The notes under the pieces are model-generated. The model had not been told where the DNA came from. It saw nothing but the letters and a program-made list of their open reading frames with translations, and searched no databases. 43,807 nucleotides of DNA from Caulobacter sp. (GTDB taxonomy: Bacteria; Pseudomonadota; Alphaproteobacteria; Caulobacterales; Caulobacteraceae), in the NCBI GenBank assembly GCA_026225565.1, contig JAMFTA010000089.1:1-43807 (forward strand), given 5' to 3'. Position 1 is the stretch's first letter. Every line of letters starts with the position of its first letter. The position numbers and the translations under genes are program-made. Positions 31,939 through 42,771 of this stretch are shown piece by piece.

Positions 31939-33513
31939 ATGATGATTCACGTAAAGCGCCTATCGGGGCTGGCGACGATCCTGACCCTGTTGCTCGCGGC
32001 GCAACAGGTCGCCGCCGAGCCGGCGGTCGCCCCCGCTAAATCCCAGGCGGAGGCGCCCCACGCTGCGCCGGCGCCCCAAGCGGCGGCGCCCAAGGCGAGC
32101 GTGAGCGAGACGGCGGTCGTCAGGCAACACAGCCTGTCCATCGGCGGGCGGCCCTTCGCCTATGTGACGACGGCGGGGACGCTGACCCTGCATGACGGCG
32201 ACGACCGGCCCAGCGCCTCGATCTTCTACGTCGCCTACACCGCGCCGTCCCAGCCGGCGCGGCAGCGGCCCATCACCTTCCTTTTCAATGGCGGTCCGGG
32301 CGCGGCCAGCTTCTGGCTGCAGATGGGATCGGTCGGGCCAAAGCGACTGGCGCTGCCGAACGCCGCCTCAGCGCCGCTCGCGCCCTATCCCCTGGCCGAC
32401 AACCCCGACACCCTCTTGGATCGAAGCGACCTTGTATTCATCGACGCCCCAGGAACCGGCTTTTCCCGCGTGCTGCCCGGCGGGGCGGCGAACGCCTTCT
32501 TCTCGGTGGACGCCGATCTGGAAGCCTTCGGTCAAGCCATCCAACGCTATCTGGACATCAACCAACGCTTCGATTCGCCCAAATTCCTCTTGGGCGAATC
32601 CTATGGCGCCACCCGCGCAGCGGCGCTGGCGTCGGTTCTGGAGAGGAAGGGCGTGGCCCTCAACGGGGTGATCTTGCTGTCGTCGATTCTGAACGTCGGC
32701 GACTATCGCCCCGGCATCGACCAAGGCTTCATCAACTTCGTCCCCAACTACGCCGCCATCGCCTGGTATCACAAGCGCGGCTCTGAGACCGCGACCGACC
32801 TTCCCACCCTGATGGGAGCGGTGCGGGCGTTCGCCAGCGGTCCCTACGCGGCGGCCTTGCGCAAGGGCGACCGGGTGTCGACGGAAGAGGCGAGCGCCGT
32901 GGCGACCCAGCTTGGCCGCTATATCGGCCTGGCGCCCGCCGAGATCCTGCGGCTGCATCTGCGAGTGCCGGCCTCCTATTTCCGCCTGGCCCTGCTTCGC
33001 GACCAGGGGCGAGCCCTCGGCGGGTTGGACGCCCGTTATACGGCTGAGGTTTCCGACATGGATGCAGCCCGCCCGGCCTTCGATCCCGCCTTCGCCGCCA
33101 TTTCCAGCGCCTATCAATCGGCCTTCGCGGCCTATCTGCGCAGCGACCTCGGATATCATGACGGCGAAAACTATCGCTTCGACGTCCCAGGCCTGGATTA
33201 CCGTTGGAACTGGGGCCACCTCGGCCCCGACGGCGAGCGTCAGTTGACGCCGGATACGGCATTGGACCTTTCCGCCGCCATGCAGTCCAATCCGCGCCTC
33301 AAGGTGCTGTCGCTGAACGGCTGGTACGACCTCTCAACCCCCTTCTTCGCCACAGAATACGACTTGGCGCACATGCTCCTGCCGCCGGGGCTGCGCGGCA
33401 ACCTGCAGTTCAAATATTACCCGGCGGGGCACATGGTCTACCTGAATCCCGACGCCCTGCACGCGATGCGACAAGACCTCGACGGCTTCTACGGCGAAGC
33501 GATGCGGCCTTAG
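31939..33513 (+). CDS. Exported S10 serine carboxypeptidase-like enzyme 1
   Basis: 524 aa. Signal peptide (MMIHVKRLSGLATILTLLLA, cleavage near VAA-E), then an Ala/Pro-rich linker. S10 alpha/beta-hydrolase features: oxyanion segment TFLFNGGPGAASFWL, FIDAPGTGFS, nucleophile elbow LGESYGATRA with S221, Asp464 in NGWYDLSTPFF and His498 in YPAGHMVY. The complete Ser-Asp-His triad suggests an active enzyme. The family removes C-terminal residues from peptides at acidic pH, though some members are acyltransferases. Predicted periplasmic. The ribosome site is weak. It follows the TonB receptor by 97 bp and precedes its paralogue by 27 bp, so the three genes form one operon. Confidence 0.9.
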   Translation: MMIHVKRLSGLATILTLLLAAQQVAAEPAVAPAKSQAEAPHAAPAPQAAAPKASVSETAVVRQHSLSIGGRPFAYVTTAGTLTLHDGDDRPSASIFYVAYTAPSQPARQRPITFLFNGGPGAASFWLQMGSVGPKRLALPNAASAPLAPYPLADNPDTLLDRSDLVFIDAPGTGFSRVLPGGAANAFFSVDADLEAFGQAIQRYLDINQRFDSPKFLLGESYGATRAAALASVLERKGVALNGVILLSSILNVGDYRPGIDQGFINFVPNYAAIAWYHKRGSETATDLPTLMGAVRAFASGPYAAALRKGDRVSTEEASAVATQLGRYIGLAPAEILRLHLRVPASYFRLALLRDQGRALGGLDARYTAEVSDMDAARPAFDPAFAAISSAYQSAFAAYLRSDLGYHDGENYRFDVPGLDYRWNWGHLGPDGERQLTPDTALDLSAAMQSNPRLKVLSLNGWYDLSTPFFATEYDLAHMLLPPGLRGNLQFKYYPAGHMVYLNPDALHAMRQDLDGFYGEAMRP

Positions 33514-33540
33514 CAGCTTCATCAGATCACGGAGTAAACC

Positions 33541-35100
33541 ATGCATAAGCGCCTCGGTCTGATCGCCGCCGTCCTCCTCTCCGCGTTTGCGAGCCTTCCC
33601 TTCAGCGACGCCAGCGCGGCTGAGCCGTCCCATCCCGCCGTCGTTAGCGACGCCGGCGCAGACGAGGGCAGGGCGGGGGAGCAGGAGACGACCCGCACCA
33701 CCGACCATACCCTGCTCATCCATGGGCAGACCCTTCACTACAAGGCGACGGCGGGAACCCTGATCCTGCATGACGACGCCGGCCATGCGACGGCCAGCAT
33801 GTTCTACATCGCCTATGTGGCCGACCGCCCCAAGGGCGCGCGTCAGCGGCCCGTGACCTTCTTCCACAACGGAGGGCCCGGCTCCGCCAGTCTGTGGCTG
33901 AACATCGGGGCGTTCGGGCCGGTGCGCGGCGCCACCGCCACGCCGAAGCCGACCCCGCCCGCCCCCTATGCCTATGTCGAGAACCAGGAGAGCCTGCTCG
34001 ACAAGACCGACATGGTGTTTCTAGACGCCATCGGCACCGGCTACTCCCGCACCATCGGCGCGGGCAAGGACGCGCAGTTCTGGAGCGTCGATGGCGATGT
34101 CAACGCCTTCACCCGGGGCATCATCCGCTATCTGGAGAAGAACGATCGATGGAACGCGCCGAAATATCTGTTCGGCGAATCCTACGGCACCACGCGCTCG
34201 GCGGCCCTGGCCTATAGGCTGCATGTGCAGGATATCGATCTGAACGGCGTCGTCCTGCTGTCGTCGCTGTTGAACTTCGCGACCGAGCAACCCGGTCTCG
34301 ACCTGGAATTCATCAACATCGTGCCGACCTATGCGGCCACGGCCTGGTTCCATCACCGCGTGCCGGATCGCCCCGACGACCTCGCCGTCTTTCTCGACCG
34401 CGCCCGCGCCTTCGCCGAGGGGCCCTATGCGGACGCCCTGGCCAAGGGCGACGGTCTTTCGACGGCGGAGGAAGATGCGGTGGCCCAAAAGCTCAGCAGC
34501 CTAATCGGACTATCGCCCGAGTATCTGAAACGAAATCACCTCCGCGTCGACATGGAGCGGTTCCGCAAGGAGTTGCTGCGCGACCAGGGCCTGGTCACCG
34601 GCCGCTTCGACTCGCGCTTCACCGCGCCGGACACCGGGGCCGTGGGAACATTCGATCCGGCTACGGACGATCCGGCCACCGCGGGAGTCAATAGTCTCTA
34701 TCTGACCGGCTTTCGCCGGGTTCTGACCGAGGAGTTGGGCTACGCCAGCTCGTTGCACTATCGGCCGCTGTTCAACGCCGTGATCGAGCCGCAATGGGAT
34801 TTTCATCACAAGGCGCCCGGCATCGACGCGCCGCTGTCGACCGCCAACACCGCGCTCGATCTGGCGGCGACCATGGAGGGCAATCCGAATATGAAGGTGC
34901 TGTCCCTCAACGGATACTACGACATGGCGACCCCGTTTTTCGGGACGGAGACCGATGTCTCGCACATGCTGCTGCCGCCGGAAATCCGCCGAAACCTCAG
35001 CTTCAAATACTACTCTTCCGGACACATGGGCTACACCGATGGGGTGGCGCTTCGGGCCATGAAGGTGGATCTCGATCGCTTCTACGACCAGACGAACTGA
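33541..35100 (+). CDS. Exported S10 serine carboxypeptidase-like enzyme 2
   Basis: 519 aa, colinear with the preceding gene. Signal peptide ending near DASA-AEPS. Triad: S214 in FGESYGTTRS, D461 in NGYYDMATPFF, H495 in YSSGHMGY; oxyanion segment TFFHNGGPGSASLWL and FLDAIGTGYS. GGAG 7 bp before the ATG gives a better ribosome site than in the first gene. The two enzymes share layout and motifs but differ throughout, so this is an old tandem duplication rather than a recent copy; they may have different residue preferences and act in sequence. It ends 42 bp before the convergent MarR-type gene. Confidence 0.9.
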   Translation: MHKRLGLIAAVLLSAFASLPFSDASAAEPSHPAVVSDAGADEGRAGEQETTRTTDHTLLIHGQTLHYKATAGTLILHDDAGHATASMFYIAYVADRPKGARQRPVTFFHNGGPGSASLWLNIGAFGPVRGATATPKPTPPAPYAYVENQESLLDKTDMVFLDAIGTGYSRTIGAGKDAQFWSVDGDVNAFTRGIIRYLEKNDRWNAPKYLFGESYGTTRSAALAYRLHVQDIDLNGVVLLSSLLNFATEQPGLDLEFINIVPTYAATAWFHHRVPDRPDDLAVFLDRARAFAEGPYADALAKGDGLSTAEEDAVAQKLSSLIGLSPEYLKRNHLRVDMERFRKELLRDQGLVTGRFDSRFTAPDTGAVGTFDPATDDPATAGVNSLYLTGFRRVLTEELGYASSLHYRPLFNAVIEPQWDFHHKAPGIDAPLSTANTALDLAATMEGNPNMKVLSLNGYYDMATPFFGTETDVSHMLLPPEIRRNLSFKYYSSGHMGYTDGVALRAMKVDLDRFYDQTN

Positions 35101-35142
35101 GCGCCCGGTCGCCGAAACATCCCCCCGCCGCTCAAGGCGCGG

Positions 35143-35655
35143 CTACTCGACTTCGCCGTGGTCGGAAAAGGCGGCGAGCAGCTGTTCGAGATGGGCGTTG
35201 AGGTTCTCCAGGTGAACCTTGCCCAGCCGGGCTTCCAGGTCGGCGTAGAGCGGGTCGAACTTGGGAATGATCTCCCGGACCATATTGGCCCCCGCCGCTG
35301 TCAGCGACAGGAACGAGCGGCGCGAATCCGTCTTGGAAACCCGTCGGACAATGAGGTCCCGCTCGGTCAGGAGCTTCAGGATTCGCGACAGGCTCGGCCC
35401 CAGCACGTGAGATCGCCGCGCCAGATCGGCGACGTCGATCTCATCGGATGTGGCGAGGATGCGCAGCACCCGCCACTGCGGATCGGTGATATCCTGGGCA
35501 GCGAAGATCGGGCGGAACTGAGCCGCCATCGTTTCCCGCGTCTGCAGCAGCAACACCGAGAGCCGCCGCGCGGCGAAGTGGACATCGGTCTCGACTTCGG
35601 GAAGCAGCGGTCCGTCGATCGCCTTGCTGGAATCCTGTGCGGCTTGACGGGTCAT
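35143..35655 (-). CDS. MarR-family transcriptional regulator, HpaR/HpcR-like
   Basis: 170 aa. Winged-helix core: DITDPQWRVLRILATSDEIDVADLARRSHVLGPSLSRILKLLTERDLIVRRVSKTDSRR read in three parts (wHTH entry, recognition helix GPSLSRILKLL, wing KTDSRRSFLSLT). The phrase PQWRVLRIL and the L-x-PSLSRIL recognition helix resemble HpaR/HpcR, which repress homoprotocatechuate genes and respond to hydroxyphenylacetate-type acids. GGAG sits 6 bp before ATG 35655. It is divergent from the aminotransferase gene; operator site 2 lies between them, so autoregulation is likely. I infer that this protein binds the three sites at 29234, 35823 and 37096. Confidence 0.9.
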   Translation of the reverse strand: MTRQAAQDSSKAIDGPLLPEVETDVHFAARRLSVLLLQTRETMAAQFRPIFAAQDITDPQWRVLRILATSDEIDVADLARRSHVLGPSLSRILKLLTERDLIVRRVSKTDSRRSFLSLTAAGANMVREIIPKFDPLYADLEARLGKVHLENLNAHLEQLLAAFSDHGEVE

Positions 35656-35822
35656 TCAGTCTCCATGCGGACGGTCGCCGCCAAGGGCGCGGGACCAACC
35701 CCGCTTTCGATGAATACGCGGCCAAAGCCCGGGCGCCGGCATCGTACAGAATTTCTCCGGCGGGCGGAACGCGGGGGTTTTGGCGAAAATAGGCAAGCCA
35801 GGGCGCAGGCTTCGGGCAATAT

Positions 35823-35838
35823 AATTAGCACGTTAAAT
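35823..35838. promoter_or_regulatory. Candidate MarR-type operator 2 (regulator/aminotransferase intergenic region)
   Basis: AATTAGC-AC-GTTAAAT, 75 bp before the aminotransferase ATG and 167 bp before the regulator start. It is embedded in AGCAC...GTGCT dyad symmetry (35827-35845). The flanking block 35814-35877 aligns without gaps to 29225-29288. Confidence 0.65.
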
Positions 35839-35913
35839 ATGTGCTGGACAATCCTCCCGGCGTCCGTTCCATTCGTCCTTCTGAGCGGCCTTACGCCGAC
35901 GCACGGGACCCCG

Positions 35914-37050
35914 ATGGACCTCGATCAACTTGCATTGCAAAGGGTGATGTCGATCCCCCCTTACCCGCCGGGACGACCGATCGGCGCGGTGGCGCGGGCG
36001 TTCGGGCTGGATCCCGACACCATCGTCAAGCTCGCCTCCAACGAAAACCCTTTGGGCCCGGGGCCCCTGGCTCGCCAGGCGATCATCGACAGCGCCGCTG
36101 GCGCCGCCCTCTACCCGGACTTCGACACCTTCGCCCTGCGAGAATCCCTTTCGGCTCACCTTGGCGTATCGCCAGATCGGATCATGCCGGGGGGCGGCTC
36201 CAGCGATCACATCGTTTTGGCGGCGCGCGCATTTCTGGAGCCGGGACGGTCGGGGCTGATTTCCCAGTATTCGTTCGCCTCTTATCAAGGGGCGATCAGC
36301 GCCGTCGGCGCACGCACCATCGTGGCGCCGATGCGGGATCACGCCGTCGATCTGGACCGGATGCTGGCCGCCATCGATGAGACGGTGAAGGTCATCTATC
36401 TGGCCACGCCGAACAACCCGACCGGCGGGGCGATCGGGAACGCCGCGCTCGACGCCTTCCTGGACGCCACGCCCTCCAACGTCGTGGTGGTGCTGGACGA
36501 GGCCTATCGGGAGTATCTGGCGCCCAATGCGCGTCCCGCCACCGACCGCCTTCCTGAAGCGCGGCCGAACGTCATCGTGCTGAGGACCTTCTCCAAGATC
36601 TATGGCCTGGCCGGGGTTCGCGTCGGCTACGCCTTGGCCGATCCGCGTATGATCGCCATTCTGCGTCGTCTGCAGACGCCCTTCAGCGTCAGCGCCACGG
36701 CCGAGGCGGCGGCCGTCGCCGCCCTGGCCGAGCCGGCCTTCACCGACGCCGTCAGACGCTCGAACGAGATTGAGCGGACGCGGCTGGCGGCGGGAATTCA
36801 GGCCCTCGGCATCTCCCAACTGCCCTCGTCCGCCAATTTCATCATGCTGCAGGTGGGGGATGGGCAGGCGATGTTCCAGTCGCTCATGCGGCGCGGGGTG
36901 ATCGTCAGGCCGCTGGACAACTATGGTTTGGCTGACTGGGTGCGCGTGTCCGTCGGCCGTCCTTCGGAGAACGACATCTTCTTGGAGCACTTTGCGGAGG
37001 TGCTGCAGCAGGCGCGTCTCAGCGGAGCGTCGTCTCTCCTGCGGGCATAG
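35914..37050 (+). CDS. HisC-like class I/II PLP aminotransferase
   Basis: 378 aa from ATG 35914 (GGGA 6 bp upstream). The frame is open as far as 35158, but upstream it runs antisense through the MarR gene and across the operator, so it is not coding there. HisC-like features: VKLASNENPLGPGP near the N-terminus, ATPNNPTGG, VVLDEAYREYL, and FSKIYGLAGVRVGY with the PLP lysine K228. HisC homologues act on histidinol phosphate but many use aromatic amino acids. No other his gene is here, and the neighbours (peptidases, ThDP enzyme, HpaR-like regulator) suggest transamination of an amino acid, possibly aromatic, to its 2-oxo acid. Confidence 0.9.
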   Translation: MDLDQLALQRVMSIPPYPPGRPIGAVARAFGLDPDTIVKLASNENPLGPGPLARQAIIDSAAGAALYPDFDTFALRESLSAHLGVSPDRIMPGGGSSDHIVLAARAFLEPGRSGLISQYSFASYQGAISAVGARTIVAPMRDHAVDLDRMLAAIDETVKVIYLATPNNPTGGAIGNAALDAFLDATPSNVVVVLDEAYREYLAPNARPATDRLPEARPNVIVLRTFSKIYGLAGVRVGYALADPRMIAILRRLQTPFSVSATAEAAAVAALAEPAFTDAVRRSNEIERTRLAAGIQALGISQLPSSANFIMLQVGDGQAMFQSLMRRGVIVRPLDNYGLADWVRVSVGRPSENDIFLEHFAEVLQQARLSGASSLLRA

Positions 37051-37095
37051 GGAAATGAGGCCTGCAGGCCACGACATGGAAGGCTTGCAGATAGT

Positions 37096-37111
37096 ATTTA
37101 ACCTGTTAAAT
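37096..37111. promoter_or_regulatory. Candidate MarR-type operator 3 (ThDP enzyme promoter)
   Basis: ATTTAAC-CT-GTTAAAT, a perfect 7-bp inverted repeat with a 2-bp centre, 71 bp before the ThDP-enzyme ATG. It is the most symmetric of the three sites and defines the half-site GTTAAAT. Confidence 0.65.
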
Positions 37112-37182
37112 TAACTTCTGTTCTGAGTTGCGTCCCGGTTGATTTCTAAACCCCGGCGCGTCTCTGCCAATGTGGAGCGTTC

Positions 37183-38859
37183 ATGTCCCTGACCGGCGGG
37201 CAAGCCTTGGTGTCTCAGCTTCAACGCGAAGGCGTGGAGCACGTGTTCGGCATTCCGGGCCTGCAGCTCGACTGGGCGGTCGAGGCCTTGCGCCAGGCCC
37301 AGGAGACCATCCAATTCATCGTGCCGCGCCACGAACAGACCGCCTCCTACATGGCCGACGGCTACGCCCGGACCACCGGCCGCGAGGGCGTCTCCATGGT
37401 GGTCCCGGGGCCGGGGGTTCTGAACGCCTTGTCGGGCCTGGCCACGGCCTACGCCTGCAGTTCTCGGACCCTGTTCATCGCCGGGCAGATTCCCTCGCCG
37501 ACCATTGGCCGCGGCCATGGCATGTTGCACGAAATTCCCGACCAGAGCGCTATCCTCAAGACCTTGACCAAGTGGCACGCGGTGGCCCGATCCGCCGACG
37601 AGGTGGCCGATCTGGTCAATCAGGCCTTCCATGAATTGAGATCGGGCCATCCCCGCCCCGTCGCCCTGGAAATCCCTCCGGACGTGCTGGAGGCGATGAC
37701 CGATGCGCCGCTGCAGAGCCGGGCTGCGCCGCGCGCGGCGGAGATCAAGCCTGAAGACCTGGCCGAAGCGGCGATGCTGCTCAGCCAGTCGAAGTTCCCG
37801 GTGATCCAGATCGGCGGCGGCGCGGCGGCGGCCGACGTCGGCCCGGCCGTCGCGCAACTGGCGGAGCGGCTGCAGGCGCCGGTGATCATGACCGATGGCG
37901 GCCGGGGCGTGCTGCCCGACAGCCACCCTTTGGCGCTCACCGGGCTTGGCGGGCGGGCGGTGCTTCCCCACGCCGACGTCGTCCTGGTGCTGGGAAGCCG
38001 TTTTCTGGACGCCTTGGCCAGGCCGACCTGGACCAATCCCCGCTGCCGGTTCATCTATGTGAACCTCGATCCGCGCCACGTGGGCGAGCCTCGCCAGCCC
38101 GGCGTCGGGGTGGCGGCGGACGTCGCCGCGGTGCTGCCGATCCTGAACGCCGCCATGGCGTCTTTGCCGGCCCGTCCCGCGCGCGCGCAAACGGTGGCGA
38201 AGGTTAAGGTGTGGTGCGACCAGCAGATCCGGCGCATCCAGCCGCAAAAGGGCTATGTCGACGCCCTAAGGGCCGCCATGCCGGCTGACGGCGTCCTCGT
38301 CTCGGAACTGACCCAGGTCGGCTATTTCGCCAATGTGGCCTATCCGGTGGAGGCTCCTGGGAGCTATCTCACCCCAGGCTATCAGGGCACCCTCGGCTAT
38401 GGCTTTCCCACCGCCCTCGGCGCAGCGGCGGGCAATCCCCATCGGCGGGTGGTGTCGATCACCGGCGACGGAGGCTTCGGCTGGGGAATGCAGGAACTGG
38501 CGACGGCGGCGCGCTACCGGCTGGGCGTCACCACCGTGGTCTTTTCCGACGGGCGCTACGGCAATGTGCAGCGGATCCAGCAGCGAACCTTTGGGCACAC
38601 CTTCGCCACCGAAGTCGCCAATCCGGACTTTCTGGCCCTGGCCGCGGCCTTCGGGGTACCCGCGCGCCGGGCCAATTCGCCCGACGAACTGGCGGAAGCC
38701 CTGAGTTGGAGTGGCTCGTCGCCGGGCCCGTCCCTGATCGAGGTCCCCGTGGGGGAGATGCCCAGCCCATGGCCCTTGATCCACGCTTTCGTGCCATCGG
38801 ATGCGCCGCTTCCCAACCCCCTCGGCGACCCTGAGATGGCCATGGAACCGATCGTTTAG
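37183..38859 (+). CDS. Thiamine-diphosphate-dependent enzyme (acetolactate synthase / 2-oxo-acid decarboxylase superfamily)
   Basis: 558 aa, three domains: N-terminal PYR domain with catalytic E51 (FIVPRHEQTASYMADGYAR), a central domain (VIQIGGGAAAADVGPAVAQL), and a C-terminal PP domain with GDG at 428-430. The ThDP motif normally ends in Asn-Asn or Asn-Asp; here the position reads FSDGRYGNV, S455-D456. No regulatory subunit gene (ilvN-type) is adjacent, and the context favours a catabolic decarboxylase or lyase acting on the 2-oxo acid made by the HisC-like enzyme (compare the AruI-type 2-ketoarginine or phenylpyruvate decarboxylases). Substrate unproven. GGAG lies 6 bp before ATG. The MFS gene begins 11 bp after its stop. 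Confidence 0.88.
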   Translation: MSLTGGQALVSQLQREGVEHVFGIPGLQLDWAVEALRQAQETIQFIVPRHEQTASYMADGYARTTGREGVSMVVPGPGVLNALSGLATAYACSSRTLFIAGQIPSPTIGRGHGMLHEIPDQSAILKTLTKWHAVARSADEVADLVNQAFHELRSGHPRPVALEIPPDVLEAMTDAPLQSRAAPRAAEIKPEDLAEAAMLLSQSKFPVIQIGGGAAAADVGPAVAQLAERLQAPVIMTDGGRGVLPDSHPLALTGLGGRAVLPHADVVLVLGSRFLDALARPTWTNPRCRFIYVNLDPRHVGEPRQPGVGVAADVAAVLPILNAAMASLPARPARAQTVAKVKVWCDQQIRRIQPQKGYVDALRAAMPADGVLVSELTQVGYFANVAYPVEAPGSYLTPGYQGTLGYGFPTALGAAAGNPHRRVVSITGDGGFGWGMQELATAARYRLGVTTVVFSDGRYGNVQRIQQRTFGHTFATEVANPDFLALAAAFGVPARRANSPDELAEALSWSGSSPGPSLIEVPVGEMPSPWPLIHAFVPSDAPLPNPLGDPEMAMEPIV

Positions 38860-38870
38860 AGGAAAGTGCC

Positions 38871-40259
38871 ATGACGGAATCCGTGAGCGTCGACATCGCC
38901 ACCGCCGCCCCAGCGGATTCACGCCTGCGCCGCCCCGGCGGCGCCTACGGTTGGTACGCCACCGTCGTGCTGATGGTCGCCTACACCTTCTCCTTCCTGG
39001 ATCGGCAGATCCTGAACTTGATGATCGGGCCGATCGAGCACGACCTGAACATCGGCGACAGCGCCTTCGCCGCGCTCACCGGGGGCGCCTTCGGGATATT
39101 CTATACGGTGATGGGCTTGCCGATCGGCTGGATGGCCGATCGGTTCAACCGCAAATGGATCGTCGCCGTGGGCATAGCCAGCTGGAGCGTGATGACGGTC
39201 ACGTGCGGCTTCGCCCGCAGCTTCCCCCAGCTTGTGGTGTCACGGATCGGGGTCGGCATTGGCGAGGCCACCCTCTCGCCCTCCGCCTATTCCATGCTCT
39301 CGGACTATTTCGACAAGGCGCGGCTGCCGCGCGCCATGGGCCTCTACACCTGCGGCATCTTCATCGGGGCCGGCGTCGCCATGATCCTGGGCGGGGCGGT
39401 GGTGACCATGATCCAGCAGACTCCCACCGCCGTCCTGCCGATCGTCGGAGCGATGCGGTCATGGCAGCTGGTGTTTCTGGTGGTGGGCCTGCCGGGGATC
39501 GTCGTGGCGCTGTGGCTCTCCACCCTTCGCGAGCCCATCCGCCGCGACCACGGGACCGAGACCGAGGCTGCCAAGGCGTCGGGCAATCTCGGCGAAGGAT
39601 TGAAAGAGCTCTTCACCTTTCTGGTCCGCTATCCCTGGATGTGCCTGTCCCTGTTTCTGGGGTCGGGCCTCTTCTCCATTCTGGGTTATGCCGACGCCTG
39701 GTATCCGGAGCTGTTCATCCGCACCTGGGGCTGGACCCCCTCCATGTCCGGCCTGGTCAATGGCGGCTCCTCCCTGATCGCCGGCCCGGCCGGATTGATC
39801 TTCGCAGGCTGGATGTCGAGCCGCCTGATCGCGCGGGGCAAGGTCGACGCCTGTCTGCGCCTCACAGCCATCGGGGCGATCGGCATCGCCCTTCCGGCCA
39901 CCCTCATGCCGTTGATGCCGACGCCGCAGCTGATGGCGCTTTGCCTGTTGCCGTTGAAGTTCTTCGTCGGCTTCCCCCCGGTGTTGATCCCCTCGGCCAT
40001 CCAGATGGTTGCGCCCAACCGTTTGCGGGGGCAACTGGGCGCGCTATTTCTGCTGGTGGTAGGGGTCATCGGCGTCTCCTGCGGCCCGATCCTGCCGGCC
40101 TTCTTCACCGACTATGTGTTCAAGAGCCACCAGGCCCTGCGCTATTCCTTGTCGATCTCCACCGGCGTGGTCGGCCCGATCGCCTTCCTGATCCTGATCC
40201 TTGGCCTCAAGCAGTTCCGACAGCGCTGGGCCCAGGTCGCCGGCGCTTTACAGCCCTGA
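38871..40259 (+). CDS. MFS transporter, Spinster-like family
   Basis: 462 aa with about 12 hydrophobic helices. The opening FSFLDRQILNLMIGPIEHDL, the loop 2-3 motif GLPIGWMADRFNRKW and VSRIGVGIGEATLSPSAYSM are those of the Spinster-like MFS group common in alphaproteobacterial catabolic loci. GAGGAAAG lies directly before ATG, and the gene starts 11 bp after the ThDP-enzyme stop, so the two are co-transcribed. It may import the amino acid or peptide fragment into the cytoplasm or export the end product. It converges with uvrD, with only 16 bp between. Confidence 0.9.
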   Translation: MTESVSVDIATAAPADSRLRRPGGAYGWYATVVLMVAYTFSFLDRQILNLMIGPIEHDLNIGDSAFAALTGGAFGIFYTVMGLPIGWMADRFNRKWIVAVGIASWSVMTVTCGFARSFPQLVVSRIGVGIGEATLSPSAYSMLSDYFDKARLPRAMGLYTCGIFIGAGVAMILGGAVVTMIQQTPTAVLPIVGAMRSWQLVFLVVGLPGIVVALWLSTLREPIRRDHGTETEAAKASGNLGEGLKELFTFLVRYPWMCLSLFLGSGLFSILGYADAWYPELFIRTWGWTPSMSGLVNGGSSLIAGPAGLIFAGWMSSRLIARGKVDACLRLTAIGAIGIALPATLMPLMPTPQLMALCLLPLKFFVGFPPVLIPSAIQMVAPNRLRGQLGALFLLVVGVIGVSCGPILPAFFTDYVFKSHQALRYSLSISTGVVGPIAFLILILGLKQFRQRWAQVAGALQP

Positions 40260-40275
40260 CCGGCCGGCGGCGCGC

Positions 40276-42675
<2,400 letters not shown>

Positions 42676-42738
42676 ACTCTGGGCGCCGACTCAAACAGTC
42701 GACGGAACAGATGTAGCACGCCGCGGGGGCGATTTAAG

Positions 42739-42765
42739 GGCGGCGAGCCATGGAGGCCCGCCGCC
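42739..42765 (-). terminator. Hairpin between the phosphate transporter and uvrD, possible terminator
   Basis: GGCGGCGAGCC (42739-42749) / GGCCCGCCGCC (42755-42765), ten of eleven pairs, loop ATGGA. It lies just after the transporter stop on the minus strand; the following CTTAAAT is only weakly U-rich, so termination may be partial. Confidence 0.5.
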
Positions 42766-42771
42766 TCACGA

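Noticed and set aside
35158-35913. Upstream extension of the aminotransferase by 252 codons
   Set aside because: It runs antisense through the MarR gene and across the operator; the HisC-like fold begins only after ATG 35914.
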